Of a stretch of 64,000 nucleotides of DNA, positions 1 through 12,260 are shown one piece after another; within the stretch, counting starts at the first letter, position 1, and each line of letters begins with the position of its first letter. A program made the position numbers and the translations under genes. The DNA is taken from the NCBI GenBank assembly GCA_036785705.1, contig JAWUZG010000028.1, positions 1,488,001-1,552,000 on the forward strand, in the 5' to 3' direction. Under the pieces are notes generated by a model that searched no databases, had not been told where the DNA came from, and saw only the letters and a program-made list of their open reading frames with translations. This DNA comes from Acanthornis magna (taxonomy: Eukaryota > Chordata > Aves > Passeriformes > Acanthizidae).

Positions 1-406
1 TGTTCTATATTTCCTGACTAATGATGACCTGTTGCTTTATTTCAAAATAGTGTATATTTCTCTTCTTCCCTGAGACTGGTAGGAGGCTCTCATCTCTGCA
101 GATGGACAGCTCATACTCTTTCTGCCCCTTCCCAGAACAAATGTCTGAGTATCTATGTGCTGATCACATCTGCAAGATCTGTCCTTCACCCAGAATTCAT
201 AAGGGTACGTTCCTGACATGACATTTCATCATGTCAGACTAGACTAGACTGCAATAAGTTAAGAAATGGTGCAATTAATACTGAGGTGTTTGGCTACTGG
301 ATGGTAGAATTAATAGCAATCATCCAATCTCTTGGAGTCATTCTGGTATGGATGGGTGTGTTGTGACCTGTGAGCACAGGTCAGATGTGATCCATGGAAC
401 ACTTCC
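1..406. other. Unique non-coding DNA with a small hairpin
   Basis: No gene is recognised here. A perfect inverted repeat with 9-base arms (CTGACATGA and TCATGTCAG) and a 7-base loop lies at 213-237. It runs directly into three tandem copies of AGACT at 236-250. The short open frames show no codon structure or splice context that supports coding. Confidence 0.5.
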
Positions 407-604
407 TTCCATCCATCCATCCATCCATCCATCCATCCATCCATCCATCCGTCCGTCCGTCCGTCCATCCGTCCGTCCGTCCATCCATCCACCCACCCAT
501 CCATCCATCCATCCACCCACCCATCCATCCATCCACCCACCCACCCATCCATCCATCCATCCATCCATCCATCCATCCATCCATCCATCCATCCATCCAC
601 CCAT
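407..604. repeat. (CCAT)n tetranucleotide array with CCGT and CCAC variants
   Basis: This is a 198-bp microsatellite to small minisatellite with a 4-base period. The left part is mainly CCAT and then passes through a block of CCGT. From about 480 the array alternates runs of CCAT with runs of CCAC, giving a higher-order unit of roughly 20-24 bp repeated about three times, and it ends in pure CCAT. Because the period is 4, every frame on both strands is open: the plus strand reads His-Pro-Ser-Ile type repeats and the minus strand reads Met-Asp-Gly-Trp type repeats. These peptides are artefacts of the repeat. Confidence 0.97.
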
Positions 605-2750
605 CTCTTTTAGCTTTAATGAATGGGATTAGGAAGCTGCTTGCTCAGGAAATGTTGCCCGTCCTTTGCCTGTGGAATGAGGAGAGCTGCTGCTGCCACG
701 GTGGTGTGGCAGATGCTGATGGAGCCAGAGTTGTGCCTCATCCCATCCAGGCATGGTCCAGCAATGCAGGGAATGTTGAGTGTGGCTGGAAGGCTTCAAA
801 ACTTCAAAACTGCAAAGTGCTCCGTGAGGTTGGATGGCTCTGAAGCTGTCGAACTGACACCTTCCTTCTGCGGGTCATGAGCTTCCAGGAGCTATGCCAA
901 CTTTGAGCCGAGGAATTTTTGAGTGGAACCATGATCTGACCATGCCCCAGTGACAGAGAATCCATCAGGGTGTTTGTCATGCAGCCATTAATGACTTTGC
1001 TCTCAGCTACGTGCCTCATTTTTCACCTGGATTTGTCGGAATTTGTCTGGCTTCAGATTTCAAGCATTGATCTCTGCTGGGAGGCTGAAAACCTTTCTAT
1101 CATTCAATATATTTTTTAGGGGAAGAAACTAATGCTTTATAAATGTGGGCCTGTGCTAATGTCACTTTTTTGTACTTTTTTTCCTACATATGACATTTAA
1201 TGTCATTAAAAAAAAAACAAAACACCACTCTTCTTTTGCTTCTGCAAATGTTTGGAAAGGAATTACTGCAACTGTGGAGGTAGAGCTGGAACCACTGTAG
1301 GTGTAGCCATGTCTGATAAAAGGTTATTTTGACTGGGTGCCATTAGGAATTTAGTCCTGACAGCACAAATCTCACTGTGGGCTCCTCATGGCTGCCAGAG
1401 ACAGGAAGTTTGTGTTTGCATGGCCAACCTTGCTGAACTTGCTGCTGGGACTTAACTGCTCCAGGGAGCTGAACCTGCTGAAACAAAGCCAGTGTGGGCA
1501 GCAGTCTCCTCTCACCCGGTATGAAGATATACCCTGTTTCTTAATTTATTTCTCCCTGATCCCTATCTGTTGTTGTGAAACTCAAATTAATTCTTGCCAC
1601 TTAGGAGTCAGAAAATTTCCTGTTTATTGTCTGTAGGACCGATCAGTGTGGAAATTCTGTGGAGTGATATTGCTGAATTTTGAGCGAACAAGCTCACTTC
1701 TAGTAGTGTTTGCCTGTTTTATTTTTAACAGAAGATGAAGACTTAGAATGTACTGCTCTTTAATGATAAAAACATATTACAAATAGTAAGAATAATTAGC
1801 TTGAACTTTAGTCTGGTTATGGGAAAGACCTGAGTTCTGCTGGGCTTTGGCATTTAAGTATCTCTGTGGAGCTGGCCTAGAATCTTGAACCTTGGCCATA
1901 TAAATGATGGATTTGTGGCTTCTGTATGCAACCCCAAATTCAAAGATAAAAGAAAGAAAATGGAGAAGAAAAATGAGTAAGGAGGGGAACAGCCAGTCCT
2001 CTCGCACACAATGTACTATAGGTGTATGATGAAACACAACAGCCTATTGAGAGAAAAAGCAGAAATAAAAAACACAATAATGGTCACAAAAGGAACAAGA
2101 GAATAGTCTGGGAATATGTGCAGAAAAACATTCTGACAGAAGCCACTACTGATGCAGAGAGGGATTAATTTCTACTTCCTGTTGAGGGGGTAAGAGGGTA
2201 GATGGTAAACTAACCTGGATAACTTTGGGTATTTTGAATTTGAAATTGAAGTTGCTGGAGAAGCTGATTTGCAGAGATCTGATGATTCACCAGATACATT
2301 TCCAAGTCCTCAACACTGCAGCTGATGCTGGTTTTCCCGGTGTGCTTAGGTCTGGTTTTTAAACAGGCGCTTCACAAAATGGCCCTAATGTTACTCCACA
2401 GGGAAAAAAATTTTCCAGCTGAAGTTCCTAACATAGTTGAAGTGAGGAGGGAAGAGATGTGATCAAGAAGGTTATCTCCTATCCTTCCAGAATGGGCTTT
2501 TTTGCATAATATATTCTTGTGTTTGTCCAGTTTGACTTTAAATTATTCAAACTGTGGGCATCCCTGAAGTAACCTGTTTTGTAACTAGAATCTCACTGAG
2601 TCCCTCAGTTCACAGAACAAACCCCTCTGCATGCCTCCGGAGAGCTGCATGTGCTGATTTGGGATGGGATATGGGCCATGGAATATAAATTGTTCATGGC
2701 CAGCCGCAGGGCTTGAGAATGACCCTGTGATCTAAGCTGTGGATCTCAGC
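605..2750. other. Unique non-coding DNA
   Basis: No recognisable gene, transposon or RNA is present. There is an A10 run at 1208-1217. The open frames are short, overlap on both strands and resemble no family I know. Confidence 0.45.
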
Positions 2751-3246
2751 TTAGAGCAAACCAGCTGACCACATGTGCATTAATCTCTCTCTGTAGGCAT
2801 TTGGAAGTGCCATCCTGTGAGGGCCACAAACGGTGTGGGTTTCAGTGCAGCCTGGGTTATAGCTGCTCCATGGGGACACCATTAATGGGATGACACGTGG
2901 TCTGGGATTTGGCATTGCTCTGACTCTGCCATTCCTCTCGACTGCAAGTTTCCAGATCGGTGTAGAGAGTGGTGAACTCCTTAAGCTTTTCAGAAGCAAA
3001 GTCAATGGAAATCCCAGTGGAAGCATTGGACTCCACATTGATCAGTTGGTGGTAGCAAGTCAGCAGAGCTTGTCTGTTTTGCCATCTGGAACAGTCCTGG
3101 ACATCTTCTTTTCCCTCCTGGGAGGGAACATTGTATTTTTCTGCTCCCTTGTTGCTTCTGGGAAGGTGCACAGGATATGGAGGCTCTTGAAGGATTCACT
3201 TCATGATCCCTGTTCCATCACAGGACCAGATGTGCTGCCTGTGTGA
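2751..3246. other. Open on both strands, identity unknown
   Basis: Roughly 300-500 bp has few stop codons in several frames. The plus strand is open over 118 codons (2890-3246). The minus strand carries overlapping frames of 104 codons (2857-3171) and 95 codons (2751-3038). None of the translations matches a family I recognise. Base composition is somewhat more GC-rich than the flanks, which alone lowers stop frequency. It could be the fossil of a processed pseudogene or of a retroviral internal region, or chance. No splice sites, promoter or poly(A) signal support a gene. Confidence 0.2.
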
Positions 3247-3249
3247 CTT

Positions 3250-6200
3250 GTGTGTCACCTGACAGGACATGCATGTGCCCTTTTTTTATACATATTACAA
3301 TCACAGAGCCTGGAAGGAGCACCCAGAGCAAGGCACAGCCTATCTCCTCTATTCCTGTTGCCTCCCAGGTTTACCCTGGCACAGGACAGCGGGAGAAAAG
3401 ATCTTTATGAATTGATCAGTGCACTGTCATGGAGAAATAGAGGAGACAAACATTGAAATGAAAGGTGTGTAACATTAATATTGCCAATTCCCAGCATCTG
3501 TAAACTCAAGCCTCCACAATTTAAAATTTGATTAAGTTAATCAGGAGATTAAACAATTCTAAGTCCCTTAAGGCCTTTTATGATTTGCTTCTATAATTTC
3601 AGGTGTTGAGCTTCTAAAAGAAAGTTGAAGTCACCAAGTTAATTCCTGTACTAAAACAGCAGAGTGCATACTGGATCACTCCAAAGGTCAAAATAGTTTC
3701 TTTTTTCATCTCCTTGACAATTGTCAATAGCAGTTGCCTGGAGAAAGAATACTAAACAAGTATAAACAGACTGTGCAGCTGCCCTCGTGTGTCCTCGCTG
3801 CAGCCTGTGGCTGAGGACGTTTCTGTGCCCAAGGCCATGTCACTGGATTTTCCATACAAACATATAAACTCCTGGCATACACAGAATCCTGGGGCAATGA
3901 GCTTCAAAGATTAACTCTCTGCTCTTGGAAAGGGAAAGAATGAAAAATGTCTTTTGTAAGAAGAGGATAAAGTAAAAGAAGTATTGCTGTTCCTGCACAC
4001 CTGAACCATGATGTGCCCCTTCACTTCTTGCTCTACCCCTGCAGGGAAGCCATCAGTTCTGTGTTTCCACACAGGACCTGGCCAGACCCTATCCCCTTTC
4101 TGAGAATCAGTAAGGCACTCCTTTTATTGTGGTGACACAGTGGAATAGTTTCCCTCATGTCCTAACTCAGTATATCAAGGAACAGAGCTCCCCTCTGCAG
4201 TCTAAATTACTGCCTGGAAAACAGAGAAGCTGGGACAGAGGCTGCCCTTGTGTCTAGTCAGAGAAATCCCTGGGTGCAATGCAATAAATTTGCCAAACTA
4301 CTTTAAGCAAGAAATGTATTATTATTTACCAGCGAGGTGAAAAACCCATTTGGTTTCCCCAAGTGAGGGTGACTAGTGAAAATCTGGATATTCTGGAGGT
4401 CTCTGGATTGCATTAGCAGTATGTTTGCAATACATAGTGTGGGGAGGAGAGATGGGGAGGGCAGAGGAGATTCCTGTGAAGTTAACATGCTGCTTCCCAA
4501 GAAAATGTGTGGGAGCTCAGCCTTTCTGTGCTTTTGCCCTCGACCTGTGAGTTTGTGCTGGAGTGGAGAGAGAAGACACCCATTTCTCCTAAGCAGTGTG
4601 ACTCAGACTTCACTTTCATTTTCAGCATCCAGGTGAGAATTGCATAAAACTCACGAGTTTCAAACTGCTATAGAAGTTCTCCAAATTTCCAGGAAAAGAG
4701 GCAAAGATAAAAGGAAGGGAAGACAAACTGAGAAAGAGAGTAAGGGACAATGCACACAAAAAGGAGGAAAGGAGAGATGTGTGTCATTGCTTTTCATCTG
4801 AGTGGCTTTGCCACCAGGCTGGCATGCTCATGCATTATAATGCACTTTTCAAGTTATAGGGTGGTTTGAAGCCATGTCTAGTATCAGAGACAGGAGTGAA
4901 GGTATAAAGCTGTCTGCCTTCTGCCCTGAAATTCACTCCTTGCCTTGGCTGTAAGCCACTAGACCACAATTAAAATAGCATGAACAGGATGTGTCACTGA
5001 AATGAAGATCACAGTGTTCCCTCAAACCCTCTGGCTGTGCCCTCCGGGGGCCCTGCGACAGAAGGTGAGCTCGGTGTATGGCTTGCATCCCTTGGGCTCC
5101 GAGGTGCAGGTAAAAGGCTTTACAAGCACAGCCAGCAATTTATGGCAGGAGCAGATGAGGAGACAAAAACAAGAATATAAAGCGAGTGACAGAACTGGAG
5201 ACAAGACAATTACAAGTAAATTGCCTCTTCTCTCCCTCCTTTTCCAGCACTTTAGTACTAAGAACGGGCTCAGCATTGTCAGCAATAAAGAAATGTTCTC
5301 TGTCTCCAAGCCATTCAGCATGTCTTCAGTAAATCATGGCAACAGCAGAAACCCTCCTTTGCATTGGCACTGCTGTGGGGATGACATGAGCTGACGGATC
5401 CACTCTGTGTGGGACTGCAAATCCAGGGCTAAGCCACTGACCCTTTCAGTGCAGTTTCAGTTCTAGTGTTGGGAGACTGGTGCCACATATAAAAGCTTTT
5501 GGAAGATCCCTGGTTTTTGAGTTGTCTTGTGATGTTCCAGCAGACTCAAGGCACCTGATTGTGGCACAGCCCGTCTCCCTGGCTAGTGAGATGGCTTATC
5601 CTCCTGTTATGGAGTCTTTCTGTTGAAAACTGTTGAACTCAATTGCCCAAGCTTGTAGCAATGGCCATTTGGACAGCAGGGTGCTCTGGCTTCTCCCACT
5701 GCTCCAAGTGCTGCTTGTGCCCCACATCTGCTAACTGATGACACCTCTCAAGCTCCACTGCAGAACTGAGCCTCTTTAGAGTCACATTGACTTATTTTGA
5801 GTCTGTGCCCACACGTCCCTTAGCATGAGTCAGTTGTGCTCTGACTCCAGAGCCACACCTGACCCTCGTGTGCTCCATTTCAGCTCCGGAGGTCAGCTTG
5901 CACATGTTATCTCTCCAGTTTGAGATCAGGAGCTCCAGGCACTCCCCGTGGGGCTCTTGGCTCAGCAGAGAATCCATGTTCTCACTGCACACTGGTTTAA
6001 GCATGTACTTCAACCTGTGCACGTTTGCTGAGTCAAGGTAAGTGACAAGAAGCTCCTGTGCCATGAATAGCAATGGAAATTCTGAAAGCCAGAAAAAAAT
6101 TTTCAGGGCACTATTAACGTGAAAATCCCACTCTGCCTGAAAATTGTATCTGTTCTAATTAGCAGCAGCGCTGTGACTGAGAGAAAGTAGCAAGGCATAA

Positions 6201-6314
6201 AATGTCTCTCCTCTTAGGCTGATAATTGTTCTCTTGATTGTGCTTTGAGCTCTGTTGTTCTTACTGCTTTATTTGTTTTTTCATGCCTGCTTTGCCTTTG
6301 CCTCGTGCATTAGC
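3250..6314. other. Unique non-coding DNA
   Basis: Nothing recognisable beyond short A-rich and purine-rich patches (for example around 4690-4780). No frame has convincing coding character. The 130-codon plus frame at 5002-5394 overlaps a 99-codon minus frame over most of its length (5022-5321) and has no recognisable domain. Confidence 0.4.
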
Positions 6315-6575
6315 AAGAATCGGAGAATCCAAGAACCATTAAGGTTGGAAAAGACCTCCAAGACCATTGAATCCAATTATTAACCATGTTCACCACAAAG
6401 CCATGTCTCCAAGTGCCATATCCACGTTTTCATAACCCTTCCAGTGGCGGCGATTCCACCACTTCCCTGGGCAGCCTGTTCCAATGCTTGAATGCCCTTT
6501 CAGGGAAGAATTTTTCCTGGTATTCAATCTAAACCTCCCCCGGTGCAGCTCCAGGCCATTTGGTGGCTTTACTCT
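6315..6575 (-). mobile_element. CR1 LINE, 3' end fragment
   Basis: This is a truncated CR1 retrotransposon in reverse orientation. Read on the minus strand, it carries the end of the ORF2 reverse transcriptase-endonuclease reading frame and then the short CR1 3' untranslated end, which is rich in GATTCT-like units (seen on the plus strand as agaatc/agaatcc near 6317-6330). A recognisable ORF2 C-terminal block, close to GRFRLNTRKN, is encoded near 6500-6560. The frame then shifts in the stretch that normally encodes the HWNRLPREVVESP-like segment, so the copy is dead. The 5' end is lost, as is typical of CR1. The left boundary is clear and the right boundary is approximate. Confidence 0.9.
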
Positions 6576-8340
6576 TGCCTGTGGCACTCTCCTTGCCTTA
6601 GGCTGTGCAGGAGGGCACTTTCCCAGAGCTGCAGGAGGACTCACACTGCTCATGCAGAGTTTGGTCTCTGCAGGTTTCTTGCTTACCCCTGAGGGCAGGG
6701 GAGCAGCCTTGCTGACCTGCAGGATAGACATGGGAAATGAGCAGGCGTCTTCCACTGCTGAAAAAGAGCAATTTTTGGGTCTCTCACAGCAATGATGGGG
6801 AACTGAAATTAATTAACTGCCAGCTGCAGTGCTGGGGGTCAAGAGCGAGTTCTGGGGCAGGGTAAAACTTGCCTTTCATCCCTTTGCTGGGACTGTTTCA
6901 GGCTTCCCCACTGTGTGTCATCATGTTGTGTTCCTGGCAGAGGATGGAGAAGGCAGGAAGTTTTCTGTCAGCTTAAAACCTTCTCAAGCCATCTTTGTAG
7001 GAGCTGTGGTGTTTAACACCACGGAGCAAATGGGTCCTGCTGTAGTGAGAGCAATAGAAATGCTCTTGGTTAACCAGGTTTCCCAGCTGTTTCATCTTTC
7101 AGCTCTGCTTCAGTCCCAGCTAAGTTCTCTGTGGGTCACTTGGAGCCGATTTTCAACACTTCTCTGCAATTTGGCACCCAACTCTTCCTCCATGATGCAG
7201 CTCCCAGCCTGGAACCAGCAAAAACCCCAATATTTTGTGGTGTGGAGCATTTGACAGGGAAGAAGTTGTGATTTATGGGTCTCTCCCCTACATTTCTACC
7301 TGTCCGGCCAGGTGTGTCTCAGCATGACAAGTTTTGTGCCAGGCCCTTGATGCTGCCTAACAATCTGCAGGGAAAAAAAAATCCACTGAAAATTCTGGTA
7401 ACTCCTCAGTTTTGAAAGAAACACAGTGTGTGCACCTGGCATCTCTCAGCAGAGTTGCCAGTGAATATATAAACTCTGGCAACTGCTCTAAAAATCCAGT
7501 GACCTGCTGATCTCTTGCCCCTCAATTGTTATTTTGGTGTTGATGACTGCTTGGATTTTGGTTTATAGCAATTGTAAATGTGTCTTTGCTACAATCATAG
7601 AAGTTTTTTGCATGATGGGAGGGGGGCATTCACTGTTTGTATGGCTCACAAAGAAGCATAGTTGTGTGCTGAGCTGATACCTGTTTGGGAAAATAATTTA
7701 GCAAATAACTTTAAATAAAACTGTTAAATAGGAAGTCTAAAATAAGGCTTTTGCCAAACATCATGTACATATCTGGATTTCACAGTTTTCTTATTGCCTG
7801 TGGAAGGCTTTGATTTCTGATTGTACAAATATGATAATTTAGGGCCCTGATTATGCCAATCATTTATGGTGTCCATAATTATTTTTACCAGAATTGCCTG
7901 ATGTCATGGTGATTTATAGGGAGCAATACTCAGTGTGTGAAATGAACCTGAGCTCTGCAGGTGTGGGGGCAGAGATGGGCTCAAGGATGTTTCTCTGTAC
8001 AGCACCAGACTGGCTGGGGCCTCTGCTCTTGCAGTGGCAGAAGGATGAGGCGGGACAATAAATCTGTAGCACTGTGTGATCAGACTGGTTGTTTCCAGAG
8101 AAGAGGGCCGAAAACAATACAAAATGTTTATTTACATAATGTACTGGATGGGCAGCATGAACATTTCTCTGAAACGTAAGAAAAAAAAAATCAATATTTT
8201 TCATTAATATCTGAAGAAGGAATAAATAAAATCCAAGTAATGCCACTGAACAGATGTTTGCTTACATTTTTCATGGCGATGTATGTGCAAAGAGGCAGTT
8301 CCCCCAAAGTTTATATATGCACAGCACTAATGGCATTTAG
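6576..8340. other. Unique non-coding DNA
   Basis: No recognisable gene or repeat. The 141-codon plus frame at 6829-7254 has no domain or splice context that I recognise and is treated as chance. The 6576-6700 part could be an eroded extension of the adjacent CR1 copy, but similarity fades after about 6575. Confidence 0.4.
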
Positions 8341-8354
8341 TCACCAGAGGGCAG
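8341..8354 (+). promoter_or_regulatory. Candidate CTCF site
   Basis: TCACCAGAGGGCAG agrees with the CTCF core consensus (CCASYAGRKGGCR) at all but the first base. CTCF is the vertebrate insulator and loop-anchor protein, and motif orientation matters for loop formation. A 13-base match is expected by chance at some rate in 64 kb, so binding is only a possibility. Confidence 0.3.
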
Positions 8355-11300
8355 GGTTTGCTGAGCAGAAATTCCTTCTGCTAAGAGAAATAAGGCTCAG
8401 GAAGGAGCTCCAGAGCCCCACTCTCAGTGCTTTAATGCCCTTCCAGGTTGCCTACTCCCCGGTTTAATTCATCTGTTCTCAGTTTCAGCTTTCTTATTTA
8501 AATCCCCTTGAATGAAATTTATAACTCTTTTTGTGTCCACCTATATTGCACCACTAACTCTTTGATTCAGTTAATCTGTTTAGGATATATTTATAAGCTT
8601 TATAGGTTCAGAGACTATATAACTTTGAAAATCATTGTGGGTCATATTCTGTCTTTTGGGAAATGTTAAAAAAGTGACAGAGTTCAACAAAGTAAAATTG
8701 CAATACAGAAAGAGTAATGGGGATTCTTTTTCTGAGCTGAGGTCAGGAAAAAGCCAAAAACTCTTGCAGGAAGGAGTTTCAATTACAGTGAACAAGAATA
8801 AATTCTGGTGTTTCTTGTCCTAAGGTGGTAAAAAGTACCTGACAAAACGGCTGGGGAGAATATTAAGTACGTTGGCAGTCTTTTACCTGAATTGGTGGTA
8901 AAGACATTTGAGACATTAAACCTTTCAGACTAAGTGTGGCAAATTATTGATCTATTTGTGTTATCTGATGTTGATATGTAAGCAGCCTGCTAATAGGGAA
9001 GTTTCTTGAACTACGTAAAAGTCCAAATGAATTCCTTTGTTAAAAATTAGATTAAATGACACACTGCAAGGACTCATAAGCAGTGAATAAGAAAGTTGAT
9101 TCCTCTTAGAAATCCCATAACGAAAAGCTGATTATGTGTAGGAAGACTTAAATCTAGACCTGTTAGCTTTAAAAGTTTCCCTTTAGCTGCTCTCACCTGT
9201 GGCTGAATTTTGATCAGGTTGACTTGTGATTGTCCATATGAAATGCATGCAAGGTTGTTTGGAGGAAAATGTAGAGGAAAAGAATCACAACAACAACCAT
9301 GAAACTGTTGTTTGTGATCTCTAAAATACTTGAGATGGTTTAATTTTATGTTAGCCTAATTCTGCTTTCATTAAATTCTAGAGTTCCTGTTGCTCTTTCA
9401 GTGTGTATTATTGGATGAGTTTTGTCATTTGGTGAAGCAGTTAAACTCTGTGTTAATCTGAGGAAGTGCCTCACATGCCTAATACAGGAGAGATGAATTA
9501 GCTACTGCAACTCTTTTAGTTTTCTTTATTGCTCTGATGAGAGATGCTCCACTGAAATGCCACAGGTCTGCCTCAAATAAAGAGTAAGAAATGTGAATAG
9601 TCAGATCCTTGAAGGGGAATGAATGTTTCAGAATAGTCACATCCCCAGGGGGAATGAATATTTGGTCTAAGAGAGGAGGCTCTTTTAAACACTAGCAGAG
9701 GTTCTGAAATTCGGACCTTTAACCGACAACACTCACTTAATCCAATGCAGAATACTGAACCCAATATAAAAGGACTTGGGTAGGAGAGAGTTAACTGGTT
9801 TATCATTGATACTTACTTAATTTGCTGCTTCGAAAAAAAAGGTAAATGAAAGGAGGTCTGATGTGTAAGCAGAGAAGTGGAAAGTTGTAGCACATGGTGA
9901 CAGTGTGGAGCCCCCACAGCTCCCACCTCTGCCTGCCCTGATGTGCTTGAGACAATCACTGTGAATTTAGTCTGTCAAACAGGGAGGGATCCACTTGCCA
10001 AGCAGGAAATTTCCTATTGGAAATTGGCTCCAATTTACCAAATAGGCACCACCTATTTTATAGGCGGTGAATTGAGGAAAGAAGAGACCAAGAATGATGC
10101 CTGTGCTGGCCAGGGAAGACTGTGGCACTGTAAGGAATTGACTCCAATTCCAGGCTAACACTTCCGACCATGGTCCATCCTCCCTTCCTGCAGCTTTTAT
10201 CATTTATTATAGGTAAAGGAATGTTTTAGAAATTTATTTTCATGTCAGACTCTTACACAGGCCATGTCATAGCTTTGCTATTCATGCATACAGTCTTTCA
10301 CAGAAATATAAGCAGGTAAAAGACAAGCTAAAAAAAAATAGTTTTTTAAACCCAAACTTTTTTTGAAAGTTGATTTCAGAAGTAAGTTGTGGATTTGTTG
10401 GACATGTTCAGATTAATGTGCACTGCAGTGCAGTGAATATTAAAGGAACTGTCAAGAAGGAAAGTCTGTGTATGGGATAAATTAGGACTCTCTAGGGATT
10501 AAAAAGATGTAGGATTTTTATTAAGTAGCTAGCCTACTATTGAAAAATAATGAGTAGTTTCCATAGCAACCTCACTTTCACATGGAGCAGACATACCGTA
10601 GCAACATAAAAAAGAACAGTATCAAAGAAGGAATAAAACTGAGCTGTGCTATTTGGGTTTTTTAAAATATCCCTCTGTCCTGAACTCTCTCTGTTTACAA
10701 TGCAAAGATCAGTAAATCAGAGGATGGTTTTTTTCAGAGATTGTAATTGTTATAACTTTCATCCTAACGCATGGTAAAAGGAAGTGAAGTGATAAATATC
10801 GCTGAAAAGAGAACTGGGAAATATTATGGTTCTTTCCAGACTGTACTGTAGATTGAACAAAGCCAAGAGTATTTCAAGTTATCAGCATCTTGTCATGGCC
10901 CCATACCCCTGGGTGAGCTCAGTTTGGTTGGGAGGCTGCTGCTGTTATTTCCTGCATGCAAGAAAGGAGTGTGATATGTGTTACTCTCATGTTGCTCATC
11001 ATATGACTTGTGCAGAACATTTGTGAGAAAAACCCAGTGAAAGTCAAACTCTCCTGGCTAAGTTCTCAAAATTCAGGTTAGGTTCCTCTGAAGGTTGACT
11101 AAGGGTTCAGATTTCTTCAGGCAAGGCAGGGCTCCTTAACAGCTTCATGGAGAAACCAAGTAGAAATGACACAATCTCAAAAGAGAAAGGCCAACCAACA
11201 GTTGACAGCTTTGACAGAGGTTTTCTGTGGTTTTTTTCATGTCAGTTTGAGTCCAAAATCCCCAACAACTGCTGAAGGCCATGAACTTCAGGGAACTAAA

Positions 11301-11879
11301 GTTTAAGAAAGTTTCAGATATGCTCACTTTGACAAGAGGATCTCTCTCTCTGTATTCTTCTCAAGAATAGTCTTCTAAGTGACCTGAGTTCTGTCTAGAA
11401 AGAAAAAATACTGTTTTTCTTTTCTAACCTATCTTTTTGAAAAAAAGTGCAAGGAGATTTTTAAATGTAAATAGAGAAGGGATTATAAATATAAAAAACA
11501 TTAAGTCAGGATGCAAATAAAGAAAAAATCATTAGTAGTAATCATTATAATAAATTAGAAGATTGAGTTTGTAGAGTGAGAAAAGACAAAGATGATGACA
11601 CCCCAAATATATCAACATTTTCAACCTGTGCAGACATGTTAGGCTGAAATCTGGCCAATAACTGTATAAGAGTGTAATTGTACGTGGAGAAACATCGCAG
11701 AGTGAATGTACTGCTCAGTCCTGCATGAGCTGCTTCTCGATCCACCCTCTCAAAGTGTAACCCACCCATAAGAATGAGAGAAGCAATGGCAGACTTGAGT
11801 TTTCTGATTATGTTACGCTGACCTTTGTATTAGTCAATGCTAAAGATAATGTGACAGATGCACGACAGCTGGGATCTGT
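8355..11879. other. Unique, mostly AT-rich non-coding DNA
   Basis: No gene is recognised. Apart from the two-copy duplication listed separately at 9595-9664, there is only a dispersed short motif: a TTGGCTCCAATT-like block near 10024 and TTGACTCCAATT near 10138. Confidence 0.45.
9595..9664. repeat. Two-copy tandem duplication, about 35 bp unit
   Basis: Two adjacent imperfect copies are visible. Each begins GAATAGTCA and contains a run of GGGGAATGAAT followed by a T-rich end. Copy one is 9595-9630 and copy two is 9631-9664, differing by a few substitutions and a short indel. No function is apparent. Confidence 0.75.
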
Positions 11880-12260
11880 TGAAAGAACACAAACTCCATG
11901 CATTTCAAGTCAGTCAGATATGAGACCAAAAAATACAGGTCATATTTGAAAGGTGAGGGAAGCAGTGTCTGTGAGAAAAAGACTTGGTGTCATTGAGGAA
12001 TATCAAGTGAAGGACAAGCTCCAAGTATGTCCAAAAATGTTCACATGTCTTTGACCCTTCAATGAGAAGGAAATTACAGCAGATTTTGACTGACCCTGAT
12101 GGGATTGTTAATTAAAAATCACATGAGTGACAAGTGCCCATGTTTCAAAAAGTGTTGAGCACAATGAAGAGGATCAAGAGATTTTCTGGTGTTGCATAAG
12201 AAAAGGAAAAATATGTCTTTCAGAGTTGAGTGAGTTTAAAATGTTTGTTTGTTGAAGTGG
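11880..12260 (+). mobile_element. Possible very old CR1/L3-clade ORF2 remnant
   Basis: Two blocks resemble the 3' half of CR1-type ORF2 in plus orientation. The block around 11970-12040 resembles the part encoding the conserved EKDLGV segment (gaaaaagacttggtgtcatt). The block around 12140-12185 resembles the downstream segment for a VQRRA-like motif (ttgagcacaatgaagaggatcaagag). Between them the match is poor and frames are broken. The right end could extend to about 12450. Chance similarity cannot be excluded. Confidence 0.33.

Noticed and set aside
407..604. CRISPR-like array
   Set aside because: The period is 4 bases with no spacers and the setting is vertebrate, so this is a microsatellite.
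310..843. Several frames of 71-149 codons rich in His-Pro-Ser-Ile or Met-Asp-Gly-Trp repeats
   Set aside because: They are translations of the (CCAT)n array in different frames and strands.
6390..6755. 121-codon minus frame as a possible gene
   Set aside because: Its C-terminal half is frameshifted CR1 ORF2 and the rest is flanking sequence.
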